A stretch of DNA of 64,000 bases, taken from assembly GCF_900167535.1 (NCBI RefSeq), contig NZ_FUYE01000022.1:19679-83678 (forward strand), given 5' to 3'. A program made the position numbers and the translations under genes. Below, one piece after another: positions 33,186 through 42,600 of this stretch (its first letter is position 1; the number at the start of each line of letters is the position of its first letter). Under the pieces are notes generated by a model. That model was not told where the DNA came from and made no database searches. It worked only from the letters and a program-made list of their open reading frames with translations. The stretch comes from Prosthecobacter debontii. Its GTDB lineage: Bacteria > Verrucomicrobiota > Verrucomicrobiia > Verrucomicrobiales > Verrucomicrobiaceae.

Positions 33186-35072
33186 ATGTTCCGACCACTC
33201 GCGCTTCTCTGCCTTTTCACGCTCTCAAGCCTTGCGGCTGATCGCCCCAATATCCTCTGGCTGACCAGCGAGGACAACGGGCCCGACTACGGCTGCTACG
33301 GAGACACTTACGCCACCACGCCTAACATCGATGCCCTGGCCGCCAAAGGCATTCGCTTCAAGCGCTGCTGGTCCAATGCGCCCGTCTGTGCGCCCGCTCG
33401 CACCTGCCTGATCAGTGGCCGCTGGGCGCCGGCGGATGGGGGCGAGCATATGCGCAGCTACGTGCCCATGCCACAGCAGGATCAGATGTATCCTCAGTTC
33501 CTCCGTGCCGCCGGTTACTACTGCACGAATAACAATAAGGAAGACTACAATCTGGAGAAGCCCAAGGAGGGCAAAAAGGATCTCGTCTGGGATGAAAGCA
33601 ATGGCAAAGCCCACTGGAAAAATCGCCCGGATGGCCACCCCTTCTTTGCCGTCTTTAACGACCAGATCACGCACGAAAGCCAGATCCGCCGTCGCCCGCA
33701 TACCCTGATCCATGATCCGGCCAAGGCTCCCCTCCCCCCGTTCCATCCCGATACCCCTGAGGTGCGTCACGATTGGGCGCAGTATTATGACAACATCACC
33801 CTGATGGATACCAAGCTCGGCAAAGCCATTGCGGAGCTTGAGGCTGGGGGGGTGGCTGAGGACACCATCATCATGCACTACGGTGACCACGGTGCGGGGA
33901 TGCCCCGCTTCAAGCGCTGGCCCTACAACACCGGCCTTCAAGTGGGTCTCATCATGTATTTCCCAGAGAAGTGGAAACACCTCGCTCCTAAAGGTTATGC
34001 CCCAGGCGGTGAAAACCAAGAACTGGTCAGCTTCATCGATCTCCCTGCGACGCTGCTGAGCATCGCCGGGGTGAAACCGCCTGCCTACTTCCAAGGCCGC
34101 GCGATTTGCGGTGAGTTTGCGCAACCCGCCAATGCCCTCATGCACGGCTTCCGAGGCCGTATGGACGAGCGCTATGACCTCGTCCGCAGCACCACCGACG
34201 GGCGCTATGTGTATGTTCGCAATTACATGCCCCACCTTCCTTACGGGCAGTTTCTCAACTACATGTTCCAGCAGGCCACCACCCGCGTCTGGAAAGACCT
34301 CTTCGATCAAGGCAAGCTCAATGAACTGCAGAGTCGCTTCTGGAAGGCCAAACCCTCCGAAGAACTCTATGACCTGGAATCCGATCCCTGGGAGACGGTC
34401 AATCTCGCCGACTCTGCTGAACATGCAGACATCAAAGCCCGTCTTGCCCAGGGCCAGCGTGAATGGCTCATCAAAGTGCGTGACCTCGGCTTCATCCCTG
34501 AAGGCGAGCGCTTGGCGGCTTCTTCGGGTAAATCCCCCAAGGACACCTATGCCTCCGAAGAGGCTTATCCGGTCTCAGCCGTCCTAGATGCCGCATCCCT
34601 GGCCAGCGATGCGAAAAAAGCCACTCCCGAGGCTCTAGCCACCCTGCTTCAGGACCCTCATGCGATGATTCGCTACTGGGCTGCCATGGGGCATCTCATC
34701 CAGGGAAGCCAGATCACTCAGGCCAACTCGGCGCACCTACAGAAGGCTCTCAGTGACTCCTCTCCGAGCGTCCGCGTCGCCGCGGCGGAAGCCCTCCTGG
34801 CCACCCAACCCAGCCCGGATCTCCTGGAGCAATGCGCCCGCACGCTGTTGGCGATGGGTGACGTCAATAAGCAGCCTTACTTTGCCGCAGTCGAGGCCGT
34901 CAATGCGATGGATCGCCATCTGACGCAATTGGCCCCCTGGAAAGACGCCATCCTCGCCCTCCCTGGCAAGGCACCTGCGGACACTGAACAACGGCTCAAA
35001 GAATACATTGCCCGCCTGCATGATCATCTGCTGAACGGGGATAAAATCAGCTCGGCAAAAGAGAACCACTGA
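33186..35072 (+). CDS. Secreted Cys-type sulfatase with C-terminal HEAT-like repeats
   Basis: 628 aa, signal peptide RPLALLCLFTLSSLA. Metal-binding LTSEDNGPDYGCYGD replaces the usual TDDQG with SEDNG, as in the heparan-N-sulfatase-like subgroup. The formylglycine Cys is C68 in CAPARTC (CxAxR form: C-A-P-A-R). HYGDHGAGMPRFKRWPYNTG carries the second metal-site residues. The core ends near 450; the last about 150 residues form helical HEAT-like repeats (EALATLLQDPHAMIRYWAAMGHL, ALSDSSPSVRVAAAEALLAT). Repeat-fused sulfatases are frequent in this phylum. Substrate is probably a sulfated polysaccharide or glycosaminoglycan. Confidence 0.9.
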   Translation: MFRPLALLCLFTLSSLAADRPNILWLTSEDNGPDYGCYGDTYATTPNIDALAAKGIRFKRCWSNAPVCAPARTCLISGRWAPADGGEHMRSYVPMPQQDQMYPQFLRAAGYYCTNNNKEDYNLEKPKEGKKDLVWDESNGKAHWKNRPDGHPFFAVFNDQITHESQIRRRPHTLIHDPAKAPLPPFHPDTPEVRHDWAQYYDNITLMDTKLGKAIAELEAGGVAEDTIIMHYGDHGAGMPRFKRWPYNTGLQVGLIMYFPEKWKHLAPKGYAPGGENQELVSFIDLPATLLSIAGVKPPAYFQGRAICGEFAQPANALMHGFRGRMDERYDLVRSTTDGRYVYVRNYMPHLPYGQFLNYMFQQATTRVWKDLFDQGKLNELQSRFWKAKPSEELYDLESDPWETVNLADSAEHADIKARLAQGQREWLIKVRDLGFIPEGERLAASSGKSPKDTYASEEAYPVSAVLDAASLASDAKKATPEALATLLQDPHAMIRYWAAMGHLIQGSQITQANSAHLQKALSDSSPSVRVAAAEALLATQPSPDLLEQCARTLLAMGDVNKQPYFAAVEAVNAMDRHLTQLAPWKDAILALPGKAPADTEQRLKEYIARLHDHLLNGDKISSAKENH

Positions 35073-35167
35073 GCCTTCGATTCCGGCCAGTATTATAGGG
35101 AAAGGTTGCCATGCAGTTCTTTCCCTTCGCTCTCTGAACGGAGGGGCAAAAGACTCCCCCGAATCGA

Positions 35168-35968
35168 TCACATCTTAAACTTCTCACACTGGCCCATGAA
35201 AGCGCGCGGATTATCCCAGGCCACGCGCTGAATCATCTCCGGTGTCCACCCGCGTTGGCGCATGGCCTGCATGGTCTTCGGCACCGCAAGAGGATCGCTG
35301 ACGCCCCAGTCACAGGCACTGTTCATCCAGATACGCTCGCCCTGGCGATGCTCCAGCATATCAATGGCTCGATGCGGGGTGCATTTGCTTTCCGGATACA
35401 GCGTAATACCTGCCCAGAAACCATGATCCAGCACGTGATCAATGGTGTGCTCCTCCACGTGGTCAATGATGACGCGTTCCGGCTTGATGCCTGAGAAGTT
35501 CTTCAGAGCCTCGACGATGAGGCGGGTGCCTTTCAGTTTATCTTCCAAGTGTGGGGTATGGATCAGCACAAGTTGATCGTGATCCTGAGCCACCTGCAAA
35601 TGCCGCTCAAAGATGCTCAGCTCATTGCGGCTGTTCTTGTTCAAGCCAATCTCGCCAATGCCAAGGACACCGGGTTTCTCCAAAAATTCAGGGATCAGAG
35701 CGATGACATCCTCCGCCAGCTTCAGGTCCTCGGCTTCCTTGGGATTGATGCACAGCCAGCAGTAATGCTGAATGCCAAACTTGGCCGCTCGCTTGGGTTC
35801 ATACTCGGTGATCTGGCGAAAGTAGTCGTAGAAACCATCGGCTGAAGCCCGATCAAAACCCGCCCAAAAAGCAGGTTCGCAGATGGCCTGACAGCCAGCA
35901 ATGGCCATGCGCTCATAGTCATCCGTGGTGCGGCTGACCATGTGACCGTGGGGTTCGATGTAATTCAT
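35168..35968 (-). CDS. TatD-like metal-dependent hydrolase
   Basis: 266 aa from ATG 35968, which starts directly at the first metal-binding strand (MNYIEPHGHM). Amidohydrolase motifs: HGHMVSRTTDDYE, VLGIGEIGLNKNS, VLIHTPHLEDKLKGT, RVIIDHVEEHT, WMNSACDWGVSDPLAVP. The overall pattern matches TatD-related hydrolases and is close to the EboB-type members of the eustigmatophyte-bacterial operon, but no other ebo gene is beside it, so I do not assign that symbol. Ends 74 bp after... the preceding convergent sulfatase stop. Likely metal-dependent hydrolase with unknown substrate. Confidence 0.78.
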   Translation of the reverse strand: MNYIEPHGHMVSRTTDDYERMAIAGCQAICEPAFWAGFDRASADGFYDYFRQITEYEPKRAAKFGIQHYCWLCINPKEAEDLKLAEDVIALIPEFLEKPGVLGIGEIGLNKNSRNELSIFERHLQVAQDHDQLVLIHTPHLEDKLKGTRLIVEALKNFSGIKPERVIIDHVEEHTIDHVLDHGFWAGITLYPESKCTPHRAIDMLEHRQGERIWMNSACDWGVSDPLAVPKTMQAMRQRGWTPEMIQRVAWDNPRAFMGQCEKFKM

Positions 35969-36070
35969 GAAAGGAGTGCTGACAGTGGTTGAACGATAGT
36001 TGAGCAATGGTTAAACGATGGCTTACAAAAACAATGGCTCACCCATGGTTCAGCCACCGCTCCGCAAGGA

Positions 36071-36349
36071 TCAGCCTTTAAACGCGCCGATGGCGCCTTG
36101 CATGGTCGCTTTCTCGATCGGTTCCGTGCTCGGATCGCTGAAGGTGAGCAGCACCTCTTTAGCCCGGATCGGTTGGTCCAGAGAGAGCTGTTCCAGAGCT
36201 GCCTTTAGGGCCTGCACGCGGAAATCTCCATCCTGGCCTGCCTTCTGGACGCGATCCAGAAAAGCGGCCAGATCAATGAGCTTGCTGCGAGCATCCATGA
36301 AACCGAGGTCCACAAGGTTCACGGGGTTAGGGGCGGTCCAGGTTGGCAT
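36071..36349 (-). CDS. Small hypothetical protein
   Basis: 92 aa, mixed helical, no motif recognised (MPTWTAPNPVNLVDLGFMDARSKLIDLAAFLDRV...). It lies 102 bp upstream of the TatD-like gene in the same orientation. The 60-bp stretch between carries imperfect direct repeats of the type TGGTTnAACGAT. Composition and codon pattern look like a real protein, but nothing predicts its function. Confidence 0.6.
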   Translation of the reverse strand: MPTWTAPNPVNLVDLGFMDARSKLIDLAAFLDRVQKAGQDGDFRVQALKAALEQLSLDQPIRAKEVLLTFSDPSTEPIEKATMQGAIGAFKG

Positions 36350-36400
36350 AAAACCAGATTAGACGACGTTTGAAGGCTGGCAAGGGGTGGAAAGCAGACT

Positions 36401-37168
36401 CTAGGAACTAGCGTTGCCTGCGTCCCGCTCCTGGCGGCGAAAAACTTCCATCTCTTGGCGCAATGGTTCCCAGTAAAGCCGATCTCTGGCTTGCTCGGCA
36501 CGGACCTCAGCATCAAGTGCCGCACGCATCAAATCGATCTCACCGACAAAAGCATGAGCCAAAAGCGGTCGTTTGGTCGCCAGAGCCCGGGCTTCATTGG
36601 GAAAGCGATCACAGAGGTCGATGATCAACTCAGGTGTTCTCGATTCCAATAACCAAAATTCGATCCACTGGGGCGTCGGAAAGTCCCTATTTTCACGGAA
36701 ATGGATCGCAACAAGCAGCTCAATGACAGGCCAGTCTTTGCTTCGTTGAGTTTTTTTTGCACGAACCAAATCTGGGACACTAAGAAGATGATATTCGGCC
36801 CCCGCGTCATCACCAAAAGTTGTCCGCCTTTCCCACAAACGATCAAATTCATCGACCTCCCGCATTTTGGTCATCACATCCAGACGCAACCCCTCGACCC
36901 CGGGTGCCTGACAACGAAAATGAACGGCATGTCCGCGCGCTAAAACTTCGGAATTAAAACGAGGAATCGCAATTCGTTCTGCTTTCAATTCAGCCAGAGC
37001 TTGGCGCAGTCGGTAGTAGTTCGACTCATCGGCCAACAAAACAAAATCAACGTTCTTACTAACTTGCGCCGCGCCGTAAAAGACGCAGGCCTGCCCGCCC
37101 ATGAGCAGCGCTTGGACGCCATGCTTCTGGATCGTCAAAAGGACTTGTCGGATCGGGGTCGGGATCAA
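36401..37168 (-). CDS. Nucleotidyltransferase-fold protein (degenerate MNT/AbiEii-like)
   Basis: 255 aa. The N-terminal LLMGGQACVFYGAAQVSKNVDFVLL corresponds to the GG-x10-Dh[DE]h core of the nucleotidyltransferase fold, but the second acidic residue is Val, so activity may be lost or altered. Further: RFNSEVLARGHAVHFRC, LRLDVMTKMREVDEFDRLW, YHLLSVPDLVRAKKTQRSKDWPVIELLV (the K...KD helix often seen in this group). It overlaps a small upstream gene by 110 bp. This is the architecture of NTase toxin or NTase plus small-partner modules. Local base composition is more AT-rich than its neighbours, hinting at acquisition. Confidence 0.72.
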   Translation of the reverse strand: MIPTPIRQVLLTIQKHGVQALLMGGQACVFYGAAQVSKNVDFVLLADESNYYRLRQALAELKAERIAIPRFNSEVLARGHAVHFRCQAPGVEGLRLDVMTKMREVDEFDRLWERRTTFGDDAGAEYHLLSVPDLVRAKKTQRSKDWPVIELLVAIHFRENRDFPTPQWIEFWLLESRTPELIIDLCDRFPNEARALATKRPLLAHAFVGEIDLMRAALDAEVRAEQARDRLYWEPLRQEMEVFRRQERDAGNASS

Positions 37169-37283
37169 GGCTACCTCCCATGGCTAGGTATTGTGCAAAG
37201 AGCTCCTCGCTACGCCGAAAACGCTCCAGGGGAGAGAGGTCCACCCACTCCTTCCATTCGTCCGGCAGTTGCTCGTAAGTCAT
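37059..37283 (-). CDS. Small partner protein of the nucleotidyltransferase
   Basis: 74 aa (MTYEQLPDEWKEWVDLSPLERFRRSEELFAQYLAMGGSLDPDPDPTSPFDDPEAW...). The first about 58 residues look like a genuine small acidic helical protein of a type that precedes nucleotidyltransferases in other genomes; the last 16 (RPSAAHGRAGLRLLRRGAS) are translated from DNA that also encodes the start of the NTase and look like frame filler. The 110-bp overlap implies coupled expression. Antitoxin function is inference from position only. Confidence 0.6.
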   Translation of the reverse strand: MTYEQLPDEWKEWVDLSPLERFRRSEELFAQYLAMGGSLDPDPDPTSPFDDPEAWRPSAAHGRAGLRLLRRGAS

Positions 37284-37403
37284 TGCATCAACAGCGTAAC
37301 ACTGGAAGCGATGAGAGCAAGTCCGCGACGGGATGTAAACTGGGGGCCAGATCTAAGAAACGGACCTCCACCACGCTTTACAGATACCAGCCCATCCCAA
37401 CCC

Positions 37404-39614
37404 ATGCGTGTTCTGAGTCTTCTATTGCTGTCTTTAGCCCTCGTCCGCCCTGCGTGGACACAGCTTCCTGAGCAGATTATTCGAGCCGAGCGGGAAAAGC
37501 TCCTCGCCGGGGTCAAAAGCATCCCCAAAGCAGGCGCACCGGGTCCGGTGGCCATCTGGGGCACCCTGGCCTTCCCCATTCTGGCCTCGCCTGGAGGAAG
37601 AGAAGGCATCGAACTCGCCGTCGCTGCAGTGGCAGGTCATGGCAAGGGGCGCATCATCCTCTTTGGCCACAACAGCTACCTGAATGGACAGGCCGGCGGT
37701 GACCATGCACGCCTGCTCAGCAACTGCATCCAGTGGAGCGCTAAGAAACAAAAGCCACGCATCGGCCTCAAGAACGTCAATGCCATCGCCGAACTCGACA
37801 AACTCGGGTTCAAAGCGGAAGCCATCTCGGACTTGAGTGAGAAGTCCCTGGCTCGTTATGACGTGATCCTTCTCAATGCCCAGAGCATCACCGATCCCGC
37901 CGAGGGCGACCAGATCGTTCAATGGGTCGCGCGTGGCGGAGGACTCATTGCGGGGATGACGGGCTGGGCCTTTGGCCAAACCAGCGGTGGCAAAAAACTC
38001 GCCAGTTCACATGGCCTGAATCAGGCGTTGATGCCCGCCGGCATCGCCTTCACGGACCAGAGCGGCTTTGATCCAACACAGGCCTTCCAAGCCCGAATCG
38101 AACTACCCCTCCTGCTGAATGCCGCCGAGGCCATCAACGCACTGAAGCAGCAAAAGACGGGGGGCCGGGCGCTAACTCCTGAAGACATGAAACAGGCAAC
38201 GAGCGCCATCCAAATCGCCATGGCCGCCCAGCCGCCGGACCGGAACAGCCTGCAAGAAGCCGTGACCGCCGCGATGGCAAACCCCAGCGCACGGCAGCCC
38301 ATCCCCACCAAAGAAGAGCCGCTCACACAAGCCAAAGACGCGGATGCACGTGTGCAACTCGGCATGGAGACGCGCATGCTCAAGCTCGCTCCGGGAGCGG
38401 TCAACGCCCACCCAGCGCATGAGGTCTTTCCGGGTAAGGCCCCAACGAACGCACCGCGAGTCTCCGCCGAAGTTCCCGTTCAACCCACCGTCCCAGGCTG
38501 GACCAGCACCGGCCTCTATGCGGCCGCAGGAGAAACCATCCAGGTCACCGTGCCCGCAGCCATGGCCGATCAAGGCTATGCTGTGCGTATCGGCAGCCAT
38601 TCCGATCTTTTGTATGACCTCGACCGCTGGAGCAGGGCCCCTGACATCACCAAATCTCTCCCCCTCACCACCCCGATCACCTCCATCACCAGTGCCTTTG
38701 GCGGACTCATCTACATTGAAGTGCCTTCCCGTGTGGAAACAGATGCCGCTTTCAGTGTCCAAATCAAAGGTGGCATCCAAGCTCCCTACTTCGTGTTAGT
38801 CCGAGATACAGATGAGCAGTGGAATACCGACCTCAAGAAGCGCCCAGCCCCCTGGGCTGAACTGGCGTGTGACCAAATGATCCTGACCGTGCCGAGCGAG
38901 GTGGCGCGCACCGTCACCACCCCGACTCTGCTCATGGAATTCTGGAAACGCGTGGTGGAGGCTCAAGATGACATCAGCAACCAAAGGGCCGAACGCAAAC
39001 GCCCTGAGCGGATGGTGGCCGATGTCCAGATCAGCGCAGGTTTCATGCATAGCGGCTACCCCATCATGCTGCATCTGCCTGAGGCGCTGGAGATGGTCAC
39101 CTTCAACCGCATCAAATTCCCCGGCTGGGGTTTCCATCATGAGATCGGGCATAACCATCAACGTGGCGACTTCACCTTCGATGGCACTGTGGAAGTCACC
39201 AACAACGTCATGGGCATGTATGTTTATGAAGCGGTGTTGAAAAAAGACTGGCTCATCGGACATACCGCCATCGCTCCTGAACGCCGCCGCGCCAATCTCG
39301 AGAAGCTCAAGCAAGTCTCGGACAAATGGGCGCAGTGGAAGAGCGATCCTTTCTATGCCTTGCATAGTTACATCCAACTGGTTCAAGCGTTCGGTTGGGA
39401 AAGCTGGCGGGCCTATCTGCACAGCTTCGCCGATCCTCAGTTCGGCCCCGCCCCGAAAAGCGATGATGAAAAGCGCGATCAATTCCTCGTGCGCTACTCC
39501 AAGATCACGAAACGCAATCTCGGCCCCTTCTTTGATGCCTGGGGCATCCCTGTCAGCGCCCAGGCCAAGGCTGAAGTCAGCAGCCTGGAGACCTGGATGC
39601 CTGCAGAGATGTGA
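37404..39614 (+). CDS. Secreted M60-family (enhancin/mucinase-like) metallopeptidase
   Basis: 736 aa from ATG 37404, giving the signal peptide RVLSLLLLSLALVRPAWT; the frame is open upstream but overlaps the small antitoxin-like gene. Residues about 30-200 form an alpha/beta GATase/ThuA-like domain (GRIILFGHNSYLNGQAGGDHARLL, DVILLNAQSITD, VARGGGLIAGMTGWAFG). After an Ala/Gln-rich linker comes the M60 region: GWTSTGLYAAAGETIQVTVP, a putative accessory beta part, and the gluzincin site FHHEIGHNHQ (H579 ExxH583) followed by E in GTVEVTNN, the third zinc ligand. M60 enzymes cleave mucin-type glycoproteins. Confidence 0.87.
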   Translation: MRVLSLLLLSLALVRPAWTQLPEQIIRAEREKLLAGVKSIPKAGAPGPVAIWGTLAFPILASPGGREGIELAVAAVAGHGKGRIILFGHNSYLNGQAGGDHARLLSNCIQWSAKKQKPRIGLKNVNAIAELDKLGFKAEAISDLSEKSLARYDVILLNAQSITDPAEGDQIVQWVARGGGLIAGMTGWAFGQTSGGKKLASSHGLNQALMPAGIAFTDQSGFDPTQAFQARIELPLLLNAAEAINALKQQKTGGRALTPEDMKQATSAIQIAMAAQPPDRNSLQEAVTAAMANPSARQPIPTKEEPLTQAKDADARVQLGMETRMLKLAPGAVNAHPAHEVFPGKAPTNAPRVSAEVPVQPTVPGWTSTGLYAAAGETIQVTVPAAMADQGYAVRIGSHSDLLYDLDRWSRAPDITKSLPLTTPITSITSAFGGLIYIEVPSRVETDAAFSVQIKGGIQAPYFVLVRDTDEQWNTDLKKRPAPWAELACDQMILTVPSEVARTVTTPTLLMEFWKRVVEAQDDISNQRAERKRPERMVADVQISAGFMHSGYPIMLHLPEALEMVTFNRIKFPGWGFHHEIGHNHQRGDFTFDGTVEVTNNVMGMYVYEAVLKKDWLIGHTAIAPERRRANLEKLKQVSDKWAQWKSDPFYALHSYIQLVQAFGWESWRAYLHSFADPQFGPAPKSDDEKRDQFLVRYSKITKRNLGPFFDAWGIPVSAQAKAEVSSLETWMPAEM

Positions 39615-39631
39615 TCTCCCACGAGTGCACG

Positions 39632-42600
39632 CTAAGGCTGCACCAGGAAGAATGCCCGGAAGGGTTTCAGCAGCTTCTCCTGGCTCAGGTCCAGACCTGA
39701 GGCATCGCCTTCGCGCAGCCAGGCCGAGTCCTCCCCGTTGGCATGCAGGTAGTAGCTTTCGTAACCCGACTCAGAGCCTCCCGCATCGGCCTTGAGAAGG
39801 CGGAGGCGTGTGGCTGAGGCAGGATCGCTATTGGCGGGGTAACCCGCACTCGCCGTCAGCTTCAAGAGCGCAGGAGAGCTTTCCATCACTTGGGTGAGCC
39901 CCAGGAAACGAGTGCCCGATTTCGGAGGGAGGGAGGCAGCCACCTGAGGCATCTGACCGACCACCAGCGTGGTCACCTCCTGGCTACGTGTCTGCACCAA
40001 GAGCCCCTGACCGGACGCCGGGACAAACACACCTTTCGCCGGATGCACCCAACCGGAGGCACTGAGCCACACAGGCACGAAGTCATTCGTCTCGGCATCG
40101 TAATAAAGCACCCGATCTGCCGTCTCTGCCGCATCACCGGCCACAAAAGATTCCGCAGGCAGCAGTTGCTCCACCGTCCACAAGCGGCGCATCGCCACAC
40201 GGGCACCCGCCAGCCCCGTAGGCAACGGCTCTGCCGTCTGCACCAGACCGCCTGCGATGTCCGTAACCGTGAAGCGCTGCCCGGATGACGCGCCCTCCAG
40301 AATCTCCAGCACGGTCGGTCCCGTCAGCGTCAGCCCACTGAGGCCGCTCAGACGCAGACTGGTCTCCCCTTCCCGGCCGATGACGGTGCCGGCGTAAAGT
40401 TCCGGCTGCTCCAGAGGCATGGAGAAGGTGCGTGTGCCCACGGGGAAGGTCTCGCGGCTAAACATCCAGGCAGGCGCGGTCGCCGAGGCCTCGGGGGTGC
40501 CATTGAGATCCGCGTCGAGGTTCACTCTCAGGCGGATCATGCCCTGCGCGGCCCCGGCAAAGAGAGTGCTATCCACCTGAGCATAACGCAGCACGAGCTG
40601 ACCGGCTTGGTTATAGGTCCGTTCAGGAGCGACCCGCGAGGCCACCCACTGCTGCCCGTCACTGCTGGCTTCCAGCGTGAGGCTGATGTCTTGACCGGTC
40701 GAGCCTGCTTGGAGCACGGTGATATCCACCGTGCCGGTCAGGCTCTGCGTCTCCATGCGGAAGCGGCCTGCGCCACTGGTGCCATCGGCAGGGTTGGTGC
40801 CCAAGGCATATTCCAAGAGGTTCGGGTAAAGATCACCGTCAGGGTTATCCAGAGCCCCATTGGCGCCGCCTAGAGGATTGGCCGCCTGCCAGGAGGCAAA
40901 GGTGGTGGGCGAGGCCGATTCGGAGGGGGAGGCAGCCATCAGGCTTTGACCCAGCACGGCGGTTTCACGCTCCGACAAGGCGGCTCCGGCGCAATCCAGG
41001 CAATCCAGCCCCAAGTCCAAGGTCATGTCGGTATTGGCATCCACACTCAGGCCATCCGTCATGCCCTCATCATCGGTCGTGCCTTCGATGCCCGACTCCG
41101 CATTGCCGGCTGGAAGCTGACCCGGAAGCAGGGAGAACACCGCCGTGCTGGCACCGGCCACCGCCGGGGTGTTGGTAAACTGAAGATCCTGCCCCTTATC
41201 ATCATCCCCCGCCACGACACTGCCCATCGGGATGTAGCATTCCAGAACGCCACCTTGATCGAATTGGATCGCGGCCAAGTGCAGGAAATACCGACCTGGG
41301 TTGAGCCCGGTTATGATGTAGCGACCTTTGACATCCGTGATGGCCGCGCTGACTGCCGCATCCGTATTCACATTCGCTCCTTCCGCGAAGATCTGAATGA
41401 AGACGTTTTCGAGGCCCTCATTCGCGTTCATCCAGCCATCCTTGTTGATGTCGGCAAACAGCATGTTGCCCACGGCCATCGGAGCCCACAGGCCAAAGTC
41501 CACCGTCAGGTTCGTATCGGCATCGGTATCGCCATCGGTGATGGATTCCGTGCCGGGCTGGAGATTGATGACGGGGCTGATTAACACCGTGCCTACCCCA
41601 CTGGTCAGCGTGCCATCGTTGTTATTATCCACATTGTTATCCGTCGTGGCCGGAGTGCCACTGGCATGGGTATAACCAGCCGGGGCAGTCACCTTCACAT
41701 AATAGCGTCCCGGCGTCAGATTGGTGAAACTGTAGAGACCATTGCTGGTGGTGGTGATGCTGCTGCCCACCTGTGTATCCGCCGCGCTGCCAGTTCCGCC
41801 GATGGCATTGTCCGTGCCTGTGGAGAAAAGCTGCACCACAGCCCCGGCCACACCGTTTTCACCGGCATCCTTCACCCCGTCATTGTCATTGTCCAGCCAC
41901 ACGAGATTGCCTAACGTCATGCCTTTCACCGTGAGTGAAAGCGACCCTGTGGCGGTGCATCCGTTCGCATCCGTGACCCGCACTGAGACGGTGCTACTGC
42001 CCAGCGCCGTCGGAGTGCCGGAGATCACCCCAGCCGTGCTCAAGGACAGACCGACAGGCAGCGTGCCGCTATTGAGCGTCCAGGTGAAGGGCGTCGTTCC
42101 AGGCCCAGCCGCCAGCGTGGTGCTGTAAGACGTATTGAGGTAAGCCGTCGGCACACTGTTGGTGCTGACCGCGATGACCGCACAGGAAGGGGTCAAGCTG
42201 TAAGCGCGAGTGCCATTGCAGCCATTGGCATCCGTCGCCCGGATGATGAAGGAGGCCGAGGCGGTGCTGGTTGGAGTGCCGGAGATCACCCCGGCGGAGC
42301 TGAGGCTGAGACCTGCCGGCAGACTGCCTGAGCTGAGGGTGAAAGTGTAGGGAGAGACACCTCCGGAGGCCGTGACGGTCTCTGTGTAAGCCGTGGCCGT
42401 GCGTGGTGCCGTCAGGGAGGTCGGTGTCAGCGAGATAACCGGACAGATCTGGAGAGTCAAGGTGGCCGTGCCTGAGCAGCCATACTGATCCGTCACGCGG
42501 AAGGTGAGACTGCTGCCTGAGCCGTTGCCTGCCGCAGGGGTGCCAGTGATCTGACCCGTGCCTGAGTTCAGGCTCAGTCCGTTCGGCAGAGTGCCACTGG

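Noticed and set aside
35168..36349. EBO-type operon
   Set aside because: The TatD-like protein resembles EboB, but no UbiA, dehydroquinate-synthase-like or other ebo gene is next to it.
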